Part shown: piece after piece, positions 48,071 to 59,848 of the stretch | Layout of the letters: the number at the start of each line of letters is the position of its first letter | How positions within the stretch are numbered: the first letter of the stretch is position 1 | Origin: Chytridium lagenaria | Taxonomy: Eukaryota; Chytridiomycota; Chytridiomycetes; Chytridiales; Chytridiaceae | Assembly: GCA_025449115.1 (NCBI GenBank) | Contig: JAHLKC010000024.1 | Location: 304,392-368,391, forward strand | Reading direction: 5' to 3' | Length of the DNA: 64,000 nt | The notes under the pieces: generated by a model | Seen by the model: only the letters and a program-made list of their open reading frames with translations | Told to the model about the DNA's origin: nothing | The model's database searches: none | Program-made: the position numbers and the translations under genes

Positions 48071-51000
48071 GGACGAGAACAACATATTTTGCGGCTGGGA
48101 TTGGAACGCACAAGGATTGAGTGGAAAAGCAGACCTGATTACTGACACTTGTCTTTCTCTAGATATCGATCTTATGGCAATCGTCGAGACTGGCTCTCAC
48201 CCACCGACGGCGTCCCACTTAAACGCGTCGTTGTTAACGGCACGGCTCCAGCTAGACCTCGACACGTTGATGGGACTGCCCACTGGACGGAAAGGACAAT
48301 GGGGAGTGCTTTTAGTGCACCCGGGGAACGTGATGTACGTACCGAAGTGTTGGGAGTTGATCCTGGTGGGAAGTGGATGGCGGTGAAGATTGGAATCTTG
48401 ATCATTATCATTGGGTACTTACCACCAATGAGTGGCAATTGGTGAATGCGGGGACTATGTTGGAGAATTTTGACGCTTTTCCGAGAAGGGGTACAGGCAC
48501 AACACCCGGCCTCACCGATTGTTGCGATTGGGGACTTTAACGCCAGAATGGGTTTACTTACGGGGGATAATGGAATAACGGGGATGCTGTGCGGAGGAAC
48601 TGGATGAACACATGGATGGAAGATGATGAGTGGACGCGGTTGGAGCCTTCACGGGGGAAATGGACAACGCACGCGAAAACTGGGAACGGCATCACGGATT
48701 TTGGTGTTTTTAAACACATCGGCACTACACCTTGCACCCTGACCTAATAGTGCATGAGGACATCACGTTGGGGAGTGATCATTCCCTTCTCACCACTTGA
48801 GATCCCTCTCCCGACGGCTTTTTGGAAACCGACTTTTTCTCGACTTAATATTCATAAGCTCACGGGAGAGGGCCTGGCTTCTTCACAAGGAATCTACGAG
48901 AGGACAGAGAGCCTCTTATGGCACGGCTGAGAGGGCTTGAAGATACTGCTGTAACTAGGAGGAATGCTGGAACGATGGTTACTTGGGATATCCGTCAACG
49001 ACTTCTGACGAGGCATCAACCGCGATTACGTCTTGGATCATTACGACAGCTGAGAGATCTATAGGCCGATTTAAGTTCAAAGGGGGTTCTCCTCACAACG
49101 GCTTTGATACCCCTCATCTTACCGCCCTACGAGACCTTGCCCGTGATGCTCATCAGAACTTTCTCACGTCACCTCCTCTCTTGAAGCCCCTACGTGGAGG
49201 TCCGGACGGAGGCCAATCGTCTTACCGAGCTGCAGTTCGCCTTCACAAAACCCGGGTCTTTCGTAATGGGTCTGATGCACTCCTGTCACAAACCACATAC
49301 CGCCGCCAAAGTCATTTCCTGCCAACTGCCCGTCACCAACGATCCCACTGTGCACTCGACCCTCATCGCTTGGATACATATGCGGCTCATTTTCACTCGA
49401 CGTTTGGAGCACTTCCTACTGGTACCGCTGCACCTGATCTAGACTTCCTGGCCGCCTCAAACCCTCAAGTACCTCGAAAAGTCCTTGCCGACCCCCCCTG
49501 GCTTACCGACGACGTCATGGAAACAGTGTTGCGGGCAACTCCTTCTGGGAAAGCCACTGGAGAAGATCAGATCTTTGGGGAATTGCTTTCAAGAGCAATA
49601 CCTGAAGTGAAAGACCCTCTCCAGTCCCTTTTTTCGACTTGTTGTCATATACAACTGCGTTCCATCTCATCGTGGCTGGTGGCCAAACGTGGCATTAGTG
49701 TTCAAGAATAAGGGCAATAATAGAGATGTCGCCAATTACCGTCCCATATCGCTCATCTCTGTTGTGCGCAAGCTTTTTGAAGCAGTCCTAAGACCGTGCT
49801 GGATAACGGATTCTCCCTTACCTCGACGTAACCCAAGGGGGGTTTCGGGCCCAACGTTCATTGCCTGGATCAAGTATTCAATCTGCATGAAATTATCCAA
49901 CACAACCCCGGTATTAAGACGATGTACTTGGATATTAAGGCCGCATACGACACGTGGACCGTCGGCTTTTATGGTCCTTATTTGCAACGCTTCCTGCTCA
50001 CCCACGTGTGCCGTGGGCAGGGGAAGCCTTTGACCTGGAAACTCACTCTTCCCTCGTCCTCTCCTCCGTTGTCTCTTTGATTATAATGTTGCTTTTCTTC
50101 TTGTGCTTGGCTCCAAATCCCCTCCTATCCCTGTCCGTCGTGGCCTCTTCAGGGGACACGGCTTGCTCCCTCATTGTTTCTTTGGTTTATCAATTCTCTG
50201 CCCTCCCGTTTACGTTCCCTCCGTGATGTACCTTCCATTACTTGTGGCGGTTGCCGTATTAACTCTCTATTTTTAGCCGATGATACGACCATTCTTTCCA
50301 CCACGACTGACGGACTCCAACGGTTGGCAGAGGAATGCTTTATGTGGGGACGAGAGGTTGGGATTGAGTATGCGCCGACGAAATCTGCGCTGGTGGTTAC
50401 TGGGAATGATAGGGTGACTATGGGGGGTGTTGTTATTGAACCAGTGGAGTCGGCGGTGTTCTTGGGAATGGTTATGACACCGGACGGAGTCGATGTTTCG
50501 GCCTCAATGAAGAAACGCGTGAAAAAGGCTACCTTACTCATCAACTACTTCCGCAGCAAAGGAATGAACGCCTGGGGATGGCGACCTTCTCTCTTCTCTC
50601 TTTCTTTTTAAAGTGTTTATTAGACCGTTGGTTGAATATGGCTTAGCACTCCGACCACTCTCTCCAACTGAGATCCTACCCCTACAAAATATTCAAAACC
50701 TCGCCCTCCGCTCTATATTTTCTGTTGCTCGATCTACTAGTATTGCTTCACTCCACTTCTTTAATTTGGTTCCCATGACGTCCCGCAACCACACTCTGAA
50801 TTCTTCCTTCTTCTTTCGTCTCCACCAAAATAATGACGCTGGTAACTTGGCCGCACGCATTTATCGCCACTCCCTTCAGCATGTTGTACCCTCTTCACTC
50901 GTTCGATGTACTTCTTCACCTACCTATCGTTACCGCAATCCCTTATGGCCGGCTGTTCTCCCTTTTTTGCAAAACCTTGTTTTTAACCTTCTACGAATTA

Positions 51001-51663
51001 CTATTTCTACACCAGAAGTCGGTCGCGCTGCCAGTTCCTCCCCACGACTCCCTCCTACCTTCTTGACAGCGCCCACACAAGAGCACTCCTACACCTCCGC
51101 ATCTCTGGACCCCGCACATCCCAAGTCTTTCCTGTGCTTGCCAGAGGCCGCCGCCATCGTCTGCTTGCATCTGGCTCCACCCTCCATCGACATCAACTTA
51201 GAGCCTTGGTATGCTGGATGTTAGGCAGGGTATCATACCACCAACCCTGCCTTAACTGCGACGATAACACACCCGGTAACCGCGAGCACACGGTCGAATG
51301 CACGGGAGCCAATGTTCTTCTCGCGGCCGCCTTCCCTCAACTTGATCCATCAATTCGCCGCGCTCCAGCTCCACCATTATTGACTCGCTTTTGTCAAGTA
51401 TTCGTTTCCCACCCAATGTAGATCGCCACCATCACACTCGCGTCGAGATTCGCATGTGCGTGGAAGCCATTGAACGTATACGATGGTGCTGCTTTGGACA
51501 ACGGCCGTTTTGGGACTCGTCGGTTAACACAAGGGAACAAGAACTTCAACATATCCTTGACGAGGCAAGAGGTACGGTAGCAGCAATTTCGGCAAGAACA
51601 CGACGACTTACGAGGGAGGCGCTGGAGGAACACTGGGTGCTGGCTCCTGAAGAGCCTCTTTGA
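48063..51663 (+). pseudogene. Unit C ORF2: endonuclease/reverse transcriptase, heavily frame-broken
   Basis: ATG at 48063 overlaps the ORF1 stop. Recognisable pieces include WNAQGLSGKADLI, GDFNARMGLLTGD (different frames), GSDHS near 48773-48787, ALVFKNKGNNRDVANYRPIS, YLDIKAAYDT (about 49927), LFLADDTTILST (about 50270-50300), GREVGIEYAPTKSALVV and FLGMVMTPDGVD. The C-terminal CLNCDDNTPGNREHTVEC zinc motif is at about 51247-51300, with RIRWCCFGQRPFW and WVLAPEEPL at the end. Many single-base shifts; the most damaged of the three full-length copies. Confidence 0.7.
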
Positions 51664-51923
51664 GGCTTTATTTTTCTTGTTTCTTTCTCTTTCCTTTCTT
51701 ATTCTTTCTTGTTTCTCTTTTCTTTCCTGAGTTTAATAAGTCCTTTCTTTCTACTGTGCTCATATCCTTTCTTCCTTTCTCGTTTCGCCTTACTCTTATT
51801 CTTTCATTCTCGTCTTATGTTTTACTCACGGTGTGGTTGCCGCGTCGGTTCTTCCTCTCTCTTTATGCTTTCTTCTTTTTAATGTTTTGTACGCGTCTTT
51901 GTGCCGTTTTACGCGTCTTATGC

Positions 51924-51954
<31 letters not shown>

Positions 51955-52083
51955 CGCGCTATCGCGCTTTTACACCATGTCGGAGTGCCGATTTATGTTT
52001 TTAACGCCTGTATTTTTGTTATCGAGAGCCCACCTTAGTCTTACAACACGTTTGACGGGTCAGGGACAATAAACCTTGATAAA

Positions 52084-54137
52084 CTTAGGGTTAGGGAAAA
52101 AAAAACTCTTTTGCACAAAAATCATCCAAAGTGCCAAAGAACTGAAAACCAAAACATCGACGAAGCCATCAACCCCCATCTCCCATCATCCAGACCCCGA
52201 TCTCTCATCCCGTTGTCAGCCGCCGTTAACCAATTCCACCAGCTTGAGAAGCTAAGCTGGAAGAATTTGGATAAGGCTAGGCTGATCTGCCCTATCTGTG
52301 GTCAACAATCCGTCAAGTGGACAAACAAAGGCCCATCTGGAAGCCACGCCGCCACTGGAGCCCGCCGACTATCAATACGCTGCGACGGCACACTTACCAG
52401 ACCGTGTGGGAGCTCTGGACGACTTGTAACCATACTGCAACAACAGCAAGACTCTGATTACCTCGACATAGGACATCAAATAGCTACGGCCCACCAACAG
52501 CTGGAAGTAATCTCCAAATCCGCATCAGCCTCCCTCCGACAACCTAAGAAAAGACCCATCGATTCCACACCCATCCCATCCATCAATACATACCCCCAAC
52601 CGCTTCCTCACACATCTCACCTACCCGGCACCACCAACCCACCTACGTATAATCCAGCAACCTCACCATCCCTCTCCACCCTAGCAGCTTCCACCCTGCC
52701 TACATCACCGAAACCCCCTGCAACCTCTTCCTCTACCCTCACGGCTCCTCCAACCCATACCTCCACCCACCCCGACAACAGACATCCCTCAACTCAATCC
52801 AGGCTCGCGGCTTTTTCTTTTCAATCACGTGACCTACCAACAATTTCGACCCGGAAATTTAACAGAAGTAAAACATGTCAACACCGTTGACAAAGAAGAC
52901 CACTCCCCAACACGGCCTCGGTATCCAGCTCCACCTCAGTATCCATCGAGGAAAGTCTTAAACAATATGCTAACATCATCTCTAGAATGGATGCCAGAAT
53001 GGAGGACCTACTTTTAGAAGTGAAAGCGCTACGTGAAGATAATGCTCGTCTCCAGAAGAGACTCGACGACAAGGACGCCGAGATCCACCGCCTTAATCGC
53101 CAAGCTCTCAAACCCACCACGGCATCTGCACCTGAGAAGATCCCCTCCACTGCCGACCCAGAAGATGAGAATACCATGGAGACCGAGGACGGGGAAGTTC
53201 TTGAAGAATTATCAGCTACAAAACTCGCAGCATTTAAAGCCGACCTTACTAAGACGGTGGTCGCCGAACTCATTGTGGCCATGAAGGAAGAAGGACTTGC
53301 CCGTCCATCATCAAGCACATATGCTCAGAGACCCCCACCACCAACGTTCTCGGTGAATTTCGACGTTAACGCACCCCGCCAAACTCCAGGCCCTCTTAGT
53401 TTCGCCGCTGCCGCACGTCAAATTGCACGAGGAAATGCCACCCCCGATCACGCCGCCAGAGTCGTATTCAGGAGCACTTACCCTCGCAGCACGGTCCCTG
53501 GAGTCACCAACCTCTATATGCGTGGCTACGTTCAGAGGGGACCCAAGAGATACCTCATGGTCCGCAACGCTCTTATGGCCATCGGCATCGACTCCGGCAT
53601 CATGGAAATGAGTTTTATAGGCCAATCCGTGGTACACCTCATGTGTGATTCAAGTAAAGCCGCGTTCATTGAGAAGAAACTGACCGACAAAGGCGTATTT
53701 CTCCCCGCCTTCGATCCACTGGAGGTTCCCAAACTCAACGTCGCCAGCAGCAAATCCATGAAGAAAGAGAAAAAGAAGGCCGACTAAACTGCACCAAGAG
53801 ACTGGGTGCCCTATACAGCCGGGGAGGGCAGCAGATTAAGCAGGCATGCTTAGAGGGCCTAAACGACACCTTAGCCGAGGAAATACGAATCCAAGCTCGA
53901 CTTTACGCTGAAGAACGCCAGCGCCGTGACGCTGAGCTTATTTTCCGCCAGGCCGAATCCTCCTTTGAAAAGGAGCGTCCTTTTGCATACCCCCGCAAAA
54001 TCGCCCGCCGCCGTGTTGAAGGTCCACACCCCAGCAACCCCGCCAACAGCAATTCGTTTGAACAACTTTCTGACGACGACGACGCAATGGATGAGTCACA
54101 TGTTGCTTCAGACACTAACACTCGTGTTAATGTCTGA
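52084..54137 (+). pseudogene. Unit D ORF1
   Basis: Zinc region: KARLICPICGQQSVKWTNKG, GARRLSIRCDGTLTRPCGSS (52270-52425), giving C-x2-C-x~26-C-x~8-C. Then a Pro/Thr/Ser-rich linker, the coiled coil MDARMEDLLLEVKALREDNA, RLQKRLDDKDAEIHRLNRQ (52987-53100), and KLAAFKADLTKTVVAELIVA. The core domain has FAAAARQIARGNATPDHAAR, VVFRSTYPRSTVPGVTNLYM, VRNALMAIGIDSGIMEMSFI and GQSVVHLMCDSSKAAFIEKK. A frame change near 53785 precedes RLGALYSRGGQQIKQA, and the end is DTNTRVNV with TGA 54135-54137. An RNA-binding chaperone role is what ORF1 proteins of this class do; the core domain itself is not recognised. Confidence 0.7.
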
Positions 54138-57100
54138 CGCCGGTGAACCTCATATCATGCGGCTTGGCTTCTGGAACGCCCAAGGATTAACAGGTAAAGC
54201 CGACTTACTCACTAACACATGTACCTCATTAGGAATTGACCTCATCGCCGTAGTCGAAACATGGTTATCCCCGACTGACGGAGTCCCTCTCAAGCGCGTC
54301 CTTGTTAACGGTACGGCTCCACCTCGCCCCCGACATGTGGACGGTAAGGCTACGGGACGGAAAGGACAATGGGGGGTGCTTGTGGCATCACCTGGGGAAT
54401 TGGAGATTGGAGCTGAGGTGTTGGGGGTTGATGCTGGAGGGAAATGGACTGCAATTAAGGTGGGAACTCTGGTTATTATTGTGGGGTACCTGCCTCCTAT
54501 GGCAGGTCAAGGGGCAGTGGCGAGAACGATGCTTGAGGATTTCGATGAGTTTCGTGAAAACATTGGCCAACAATACCCAGCATCCCCAATGATTGTGGTA
54601 GGGGACTTCAACGCAAGAATGGGGGCCTTAACGGGGGACGGGAATGTGGTTGGGGATAACAATAGGAGAGTTTGGATGCAAAACTGGATGGAGGACCCTG
54701 AATGGACGAGATTGGAGCCGTCCCGAGGAAAATGGACTACTCATGCACGCAACGGCCACGGCATCACGGATTTCGTGTTCTTAAACACTGCCGCACTCCC
54801 CATCGCACCTGACCTGGTAGTGCATGAGGCATCCACTATGGGGAGTGATCACTCGTTGCTCACGATAGACATCCCGCTGCCAACGCCGTTTTGGAAGCCT
54901 CCTTTCTCAAGAATTAACATTAGTAAGTTGGAGGCGGATAGATTGTTACAGTTCCGGGAACGACTGATGGAGGGACGGAATGAGCTGATGACAACACTAG
55001 GACTGCTGGAGGTTAGAGCTGCAGGGTACAGGGTCACAAATAGAATGGTAGAATGGGATGTTCGGCAAGAGATCATAACGAGGCATCAAATGCCGTAACT
55101 GGATGGATTTTGGGGGCTGCTGAAAACTCTGTTGGTAGATTCCGGTACAAAGGCGGCACCCCTCACTCTGGATTCGACACACCCCACCTTGCCGCCCTCC
55201 GCCAGATCGCCAACACAGCCCACCAAGCGTTTATCGAGTCTCCTCCCAACCTTAAGGCCATCCGGTGGCGGTATAGAGTGGAAGCCAACCGTATCTATAG
55301 AGCTGCCGCACGCCTCCAAAAAACCCGAATATATCGTCAAGGCTCTGATGCAATACTCGCCAAACCTCAAGTCGCCGCTAAGGTCCTTTCCTGCCAACTC
55401 ACCCGTCACCAAAGATCCCACTGTGCCCTGGACCCCGACAAGCTCAACGAATACGCCGATCACTTTAGTCGTACCTTTGGTGCTCTCCCGACAGGTACCG
55501 CCATCCCAAATAACGAGTTCCTCCATTCTACCGACCCACAACACCCTCGCCATGTTCTCCCATACCCGACTTGGATTAACGATGCGACAATGACCAAAGT
55601 TCTTTGTGAGACCCCATCGGGGAAGGCAACTGGAGAAGACCAAATCTTCGGGGAAATGCTTTCAAAAGCCATCCCTGAGGTAAGAGGCCCCCTCCAGGTG
55701 CTTTTCAATTTGGTGGTGATCTTTAACTGCGTTCCATCCTCATGGTTGGTTGCGAACGTGGCATTGGTGTATAAGAACAAGGGTAGTAATCGGGAAGTCG
55801 TTAATTACCGCCCCATCTCTCTAATCTCGGTCACCCGCAAATTGTTTGAAGCCATCTTCCGACCTCTCATGGACAAACGCATCCTTCCTTACATCGACAT
55901 CGCACAAGGAGGCTTTCGAGCTCAACGATCATGCCTAGACCAGGTCTTCAATCTGCACGAGATCCTCCAACACCACCCTGGACTCAAAACTATGTACTTA
56001 GACATTAAGGCGGCCTACGACACTGTTGATCGGCGATTGCTGTGGTCCCGTTTTGCACACCTACCGGCTCAACCTGTAGTACCTTGGTCGGGGGATGCCT
56101 TCACTAATGAAACTACCAATTCTGTTGTTCCCCTACTCCGTTGCCTTTTTGATTATAATACTGCTTTTCTTTTGGTTCTTAATCGCAAATCTCCACCCAT
56201 CCCTGTTCGGCGTGGGCTCCTTCAAGGCACACGCCTTGCTCCATCCTTGTTCCTTTTCTTTATAAATCCTCTTCCTTCTCGCCTCCTCTCGTTGCAACAT
56301 GTTCCCTCGATTATGTGCGGCGGTCGCCGTCTTAACTCCCTTCTTTTAGCTGACGACACCACCATCTTTTCGACATCGTTACAAGGCCTTCAATATCTTG
56401 CACAGGAGTGCTTTGACTGGGGACGAGAAGTTGGAATCGAGTATGCACCAAACAAGTCGGCTCTGGTTACCGACGGCAACGACACCGTCACTATGGGGGG
56501 GACTCTTATTCGGCCGGTTCGCTCAGCCGGATTTCTTGGGGTGGTGATGGATACGACCGGAGTGGATATTCCTGCCTCTCTGGAAAAGAGGGTCAGGAAA
56601 GCTCATGTGATGATCAATTTCTTTCGCAGTAAAGGGATGAATAGTTGGGGATGGCGACCTTCTCTCTCACTTTTTCTTTATAAAATGTTTCTTCGCCCTC
56701 TTTTTGAATACGGTTTAGCTCTCCGACCCCTCTCCCGTGTTGAATTACTCCCTCTCCAAAATATCCAAACCCTCGCTCTCCGTTCTATCTTTTCTGTCTC
56801 TCGTTCTACTAGTTTTGCCTCCCTCCATCTTCTATGTAATGTTGTTCCCATATCCTCACGAAACCACACCCTCAACGCTTCCTTCTTTTTCCGTCTTCAT
56901 CAATGCAACGACTCTAGCAACCTTGCCGCTCGTCTTTATCGGCACTCCCGCCAACACCCCATTCCAACCTCTTTTACTCATCGCTCAACATCTCTTACTT
57001 ATCGTTTTCACAACCCTTTGTGGCCCTCTGTCATTCCTTATCTTCAAAACATTGTTTTTAACCTTCTCCGTCTTATTGTTCCCAACCCAGTCGCCGGCCG

Positions 57101-57739
57101 CCCTGTTGGTTCCTCTCCTCGCCTCCCCCCGGTCTTCTTCGACACTGCGCATCGACAAGCCTTAACTACAGTCCTTGCTGAGGGCCCACGTACTTCACAG
57201 GTCTTTCCAGTGCTCCCCAGGGGTCGCCGTCACCGTCTTATGCGTCAGGTTCTCTGCTTCACCGCCACCAATTTCGAGCCCTTGTCTGCTGGGCTTTAGG
57301 CAGAGTCTCCTTTCATCAACCCTGTCTCAACTGTGACGACGACACCTTGGGAAGCCGTGAACACACGACGGACTGCACTGGCGCCAACATTCTCTTAGCC
57401 GCTGCAATACCACACCTCCCACCATCCCTCCCTGACGCGCCTGGATCTACCATCATCGATTCATTACTGGCACGACTACGTTTCCTACCACACGCCGATC
57501 GTCACCACTCATCACGCGTTGAGATTCGCCTATGTGTGGAGGCGATTGAGCGGATTCGATGGTGCTGTTTTGGTCAACGACCATTTTGGGATTCTTCCGT
57601 CAATACCCGGGAACAAGAACTTCACAATATTTTGGATGAGGCAAGGGGTACTGCGGCGGCGATATCGGCAAGGACACGACGACTTACGAGGGAGGCGCTA
57701 GAGGAACACTGGGTGCTGGCTCCTGAAGAGCCTCTGTGA
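54130..57739 (+). pseudogene. Unit D ORF2: APE-type endonuclease, reverse transcriptase and CCHC motif
   Basis: ATG 54130 overlaps the ORF1 stop by 8 nt. Endonuclease: MRLGFWNAQGLTGKADLL, LIAVVETWLSPTDG, MIVVGDFNARMG (about 54590-54626), GITDFVFLN and MGSDHSLLTID, the exonuclease-endonuclease-phosphatase catalytic set. A frame break lies near 55060-55095. Reverse transcriptase: NVALVYKNKG, NYRPISLISVTRKLFEAIF, QGGFRAQRSCLDQVFNLHEI, YLDIKAAYDTVDRRLLW, GLLQGTRLAPSLFLFFINPL, catalytic LLADDTTIFS (56343-56372) and GREVGIEYAPNKSALV. A second break is near 57297. C terminus: CLNCDDDTLGSREHTTDC, a CCHC-like zinc motif, and WVLAPEEPL. No RNase H motif seen. Nearly intact, so it may have been active recently. 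Confidence 0.85.
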
Positions 57740-58910
57740 GGTTTTCTTTTCTTACTTTTCATGTTTTTCCTTTCTCTCTCTTTCCCTCTACTAAGTATTT
57801 TCTTTCATCTTGTGTTCTCATTCCCTATACTATTCTTTCCTTTCTTCCCTTGTCTTCCTTTCTTTCCCATCTCTGTTTAATTACGTGTTTTTACTTCGTC
57901 GGTTCTCTATGTGTTTTTCTTTACGCGACTTCCACGCTTTCCCACGTGTCTTTCTGACTTTTGTACGTGTTTCTTGATTCTTTTTACGCGTTTTCGCGTA
58001 TTTTCTTTATGGGGAGTGCCGCTCTTAGTTCCGAACGCCTGTAATGTGTTTTGAGAGCCCACCTTAGTCTTACGTAAGTTTGACGGGTCAGGGACAATAT
58101 ATATTCATTGTTACGCTTAGGGTTAGGGGAAAAATCTTTTCGCACAAAAACATCCAAAGTGCCTAAAGATCAGAAAACAAAACCATCACTGAAGACTCCC
58201 AACACCCATCGCACCCATCCAGCACTCTGAAACATCGATCCCGTCCTCTGTAGAAGCAGCATCACGGTTCCAGCTTCTTGAGAAAGAAAGCTGGAAGAAT
58301 TTAGATAAGTCTCGCTTGATCTGTCCCATTTGCCGTCAACAAGGAGTACATTGGACAAATAAGGGCCCATCTGGATCCCACGCTTCCACCGGTACTCGTC
58401 GGCTCTCCATCCGCTGTGACGGCACACCTAGCAAGCCTTGTGGACACTCTGGAAGACTCACCGCGATACTTATCAAACAAAACGACTCAGATTACCTGGA
58501 CATTGGACACCAACTCGCCGACGCCCACCAACACCTCGAAACAATATCCAAGACAACCGCCGCAATCATCCGACAACCAAAGAAACGACCTTTTTCACCT
58601 CCACCAACTGATACGCCAACTCGTACCCCTTCCCCTTCCTCGATACTCTCACACTTCACACCTCTCACCGCTCACACTCCAACCCGCCCATCTTCCATCA
58701 CTGTAATCCCACTCCCATCTGAACCCACATCCCCTATACTCCCTTCCCAATCCAATACCATCCCCACCAACCCTGAACCTCCATCGATACCTCCCATCAC
58801 GCTAGACTCCTCCCGCCAAGCACCTCCATCCCCAGCCTACAACCGTTTTTCCTCTTTTTCTTATCAATCCCAGAACCCACTGACAATTCAGACACAAAAA
58901 CACACATATA
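57740..58910 (+). mobile_element. Non-LTR retrotransposon unit E, cut off at its 3' side
   Basis: Fifth unit: pyrimidine-rich leader, GAGAGCCCACCTTAGTCTTA, GGGTCAGGGACAAT, TTAGGGTTAGGG (58117-58128) and ORF1 up to about 58905, then unrelated sequence. Losing the 3' end is the reverse of the usual 5' truncation of LINEs. It points to a later break, recombination or an insertion whose far end is beyond the window. Confidence 0.75.
58116..58910 (+). pseudogene. Unit E ORF1, N-terminal part only
   Basis: EAASRFQLLEKESWKNLDKS, RLICPICRQQGVHWTNKGPS, GTRRLSIRCDGTPSKPCGHS (58312-58455), then DYLDIGHQLADAHQHLETIS and a Pro/Thr-rich linker ending FSYQSQNPLTIQTQK. This is the least damaged zinc region in the array. 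Coiled coil and core domain are missing. Confidence 0.75.
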
Positions 58911-59848
58911 CCATGTCCCCGTCCGGGTTTATCCATAGTACAAAACCGACGACAACTAAAAAAATTTCGTCGAATTTGGATATAGTTTGCCGTAAATCGG
59001 CGTATGCTGCCGCTTTTGCACCAAATCAATTCGTTGGTCACACAATATTCGCCACTTATTAAATGCGGCAGAATACCGCCAAATACGTAAATTTTTTCAT
59101 CATACGGGGAGCTGAATTTTCGGTCACGCAATGGAAATTTCTTTATTTTACAGAATTCAGACAGTACCACAGGATTTGCATCGAACTATACTATAGCGCC
59201 GTAAACGGCCATCTACGGGAGTCTTCTGTTTCTCCACCATAAGGACTTTACCTTAACCTAAAGCTTTTAATCTGAATATATATTCATTACAGTCGTACTT
59301 AAAAATTATTAGGACTCATAAGCCACGTGTGCATAAAGAAAACGTTCTTCCTATTTAGCCCACATACACAGTGTTCAGTACAAACATTGACGTCAGACCG
59401 CAATACTCTTTTCCACAAAGGTATTTTTACCTTTTTTGCTTTTGTCAAACTATACTGAATTTGTGGTCATATTCTTTGTGTATACGCTGACTGTCGCAGA
59501 ATGTTGACACTGCCAATGCAGGTATAATACGTTTTGTCGCGTGTACGTACGCTTACGTGCGTACACGTGCGTTTCTGTACGCGTGCGTACGTGTGCGTAC
59601 ATTTGCGCACGTAAATGTAAGACGCGTGCACAAGTGTACGTAAACGTACGCAAACGTGCATGTACGTACGTATAGTGGAATCAATGCATACTTCGTGAAC
59701 GTTCCTATACATACTCTTGTATTTTATTTTTGAAGATGTTCACGATTTTTTCTCTCTAAACTCCAAAAATAAATACATTCTGCACAAAATTGGGACTTTG
59801 ATAAAATATATTAACGTAATTTTGACATCAACGTACAGCACCATTAGT
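58911..59848. other. Non-coding flank with alternating purine-pyrimidine tract
   Basis: No supported gene. It begins near CCCCGTCCGGGTTTATCC (58918-58935). Between about 59536 and 59671 lies a tract of GTACGTACGC/TACGTGCGTA-type sequence, alternating purine and pyrimidine over most of its length. Confidence 0.6.

Larger units (their letters stand above)
45757..51663 (+). mobile_element. Non-LTR retrotransposon unit C (ORF1+ORF2)
   Basis: Third unit of the array. The leader is pyrimidine-rich with a C run near 45907, then GGGTCAGGAATAA and TTAGGGTTAGGG (46017-46028). ORF1 and ORF2 are complete in extent but carry many frame breaks. Confidence 0.8.
51664..57739 (+). mobile_element. Non-LTR retrotransposon unit D (ORF1+ORF2), best preserved
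   Basis: Fourth unit. The leader closely matches that of unit A (ACTCACGGTGTGGTTGCCGC at 51823-51842 against ACTTACGG... at 37512). It contains a long T run (about 51930-51953), then GGGTCAGGGACAATAAACC and TTAGGGTTAGGG (52085-52096). ORF2 has only about two frame breaks, so this is the best reference copy for the family. Confidence 0.85.

Noticed and set aside
59450..59712. Minus-strand His/Tyr/Thr-rich open frames over the GTAC tract
   Set aside because: Translation of a simple alternating repeat, open in two frames, with no gene structure.
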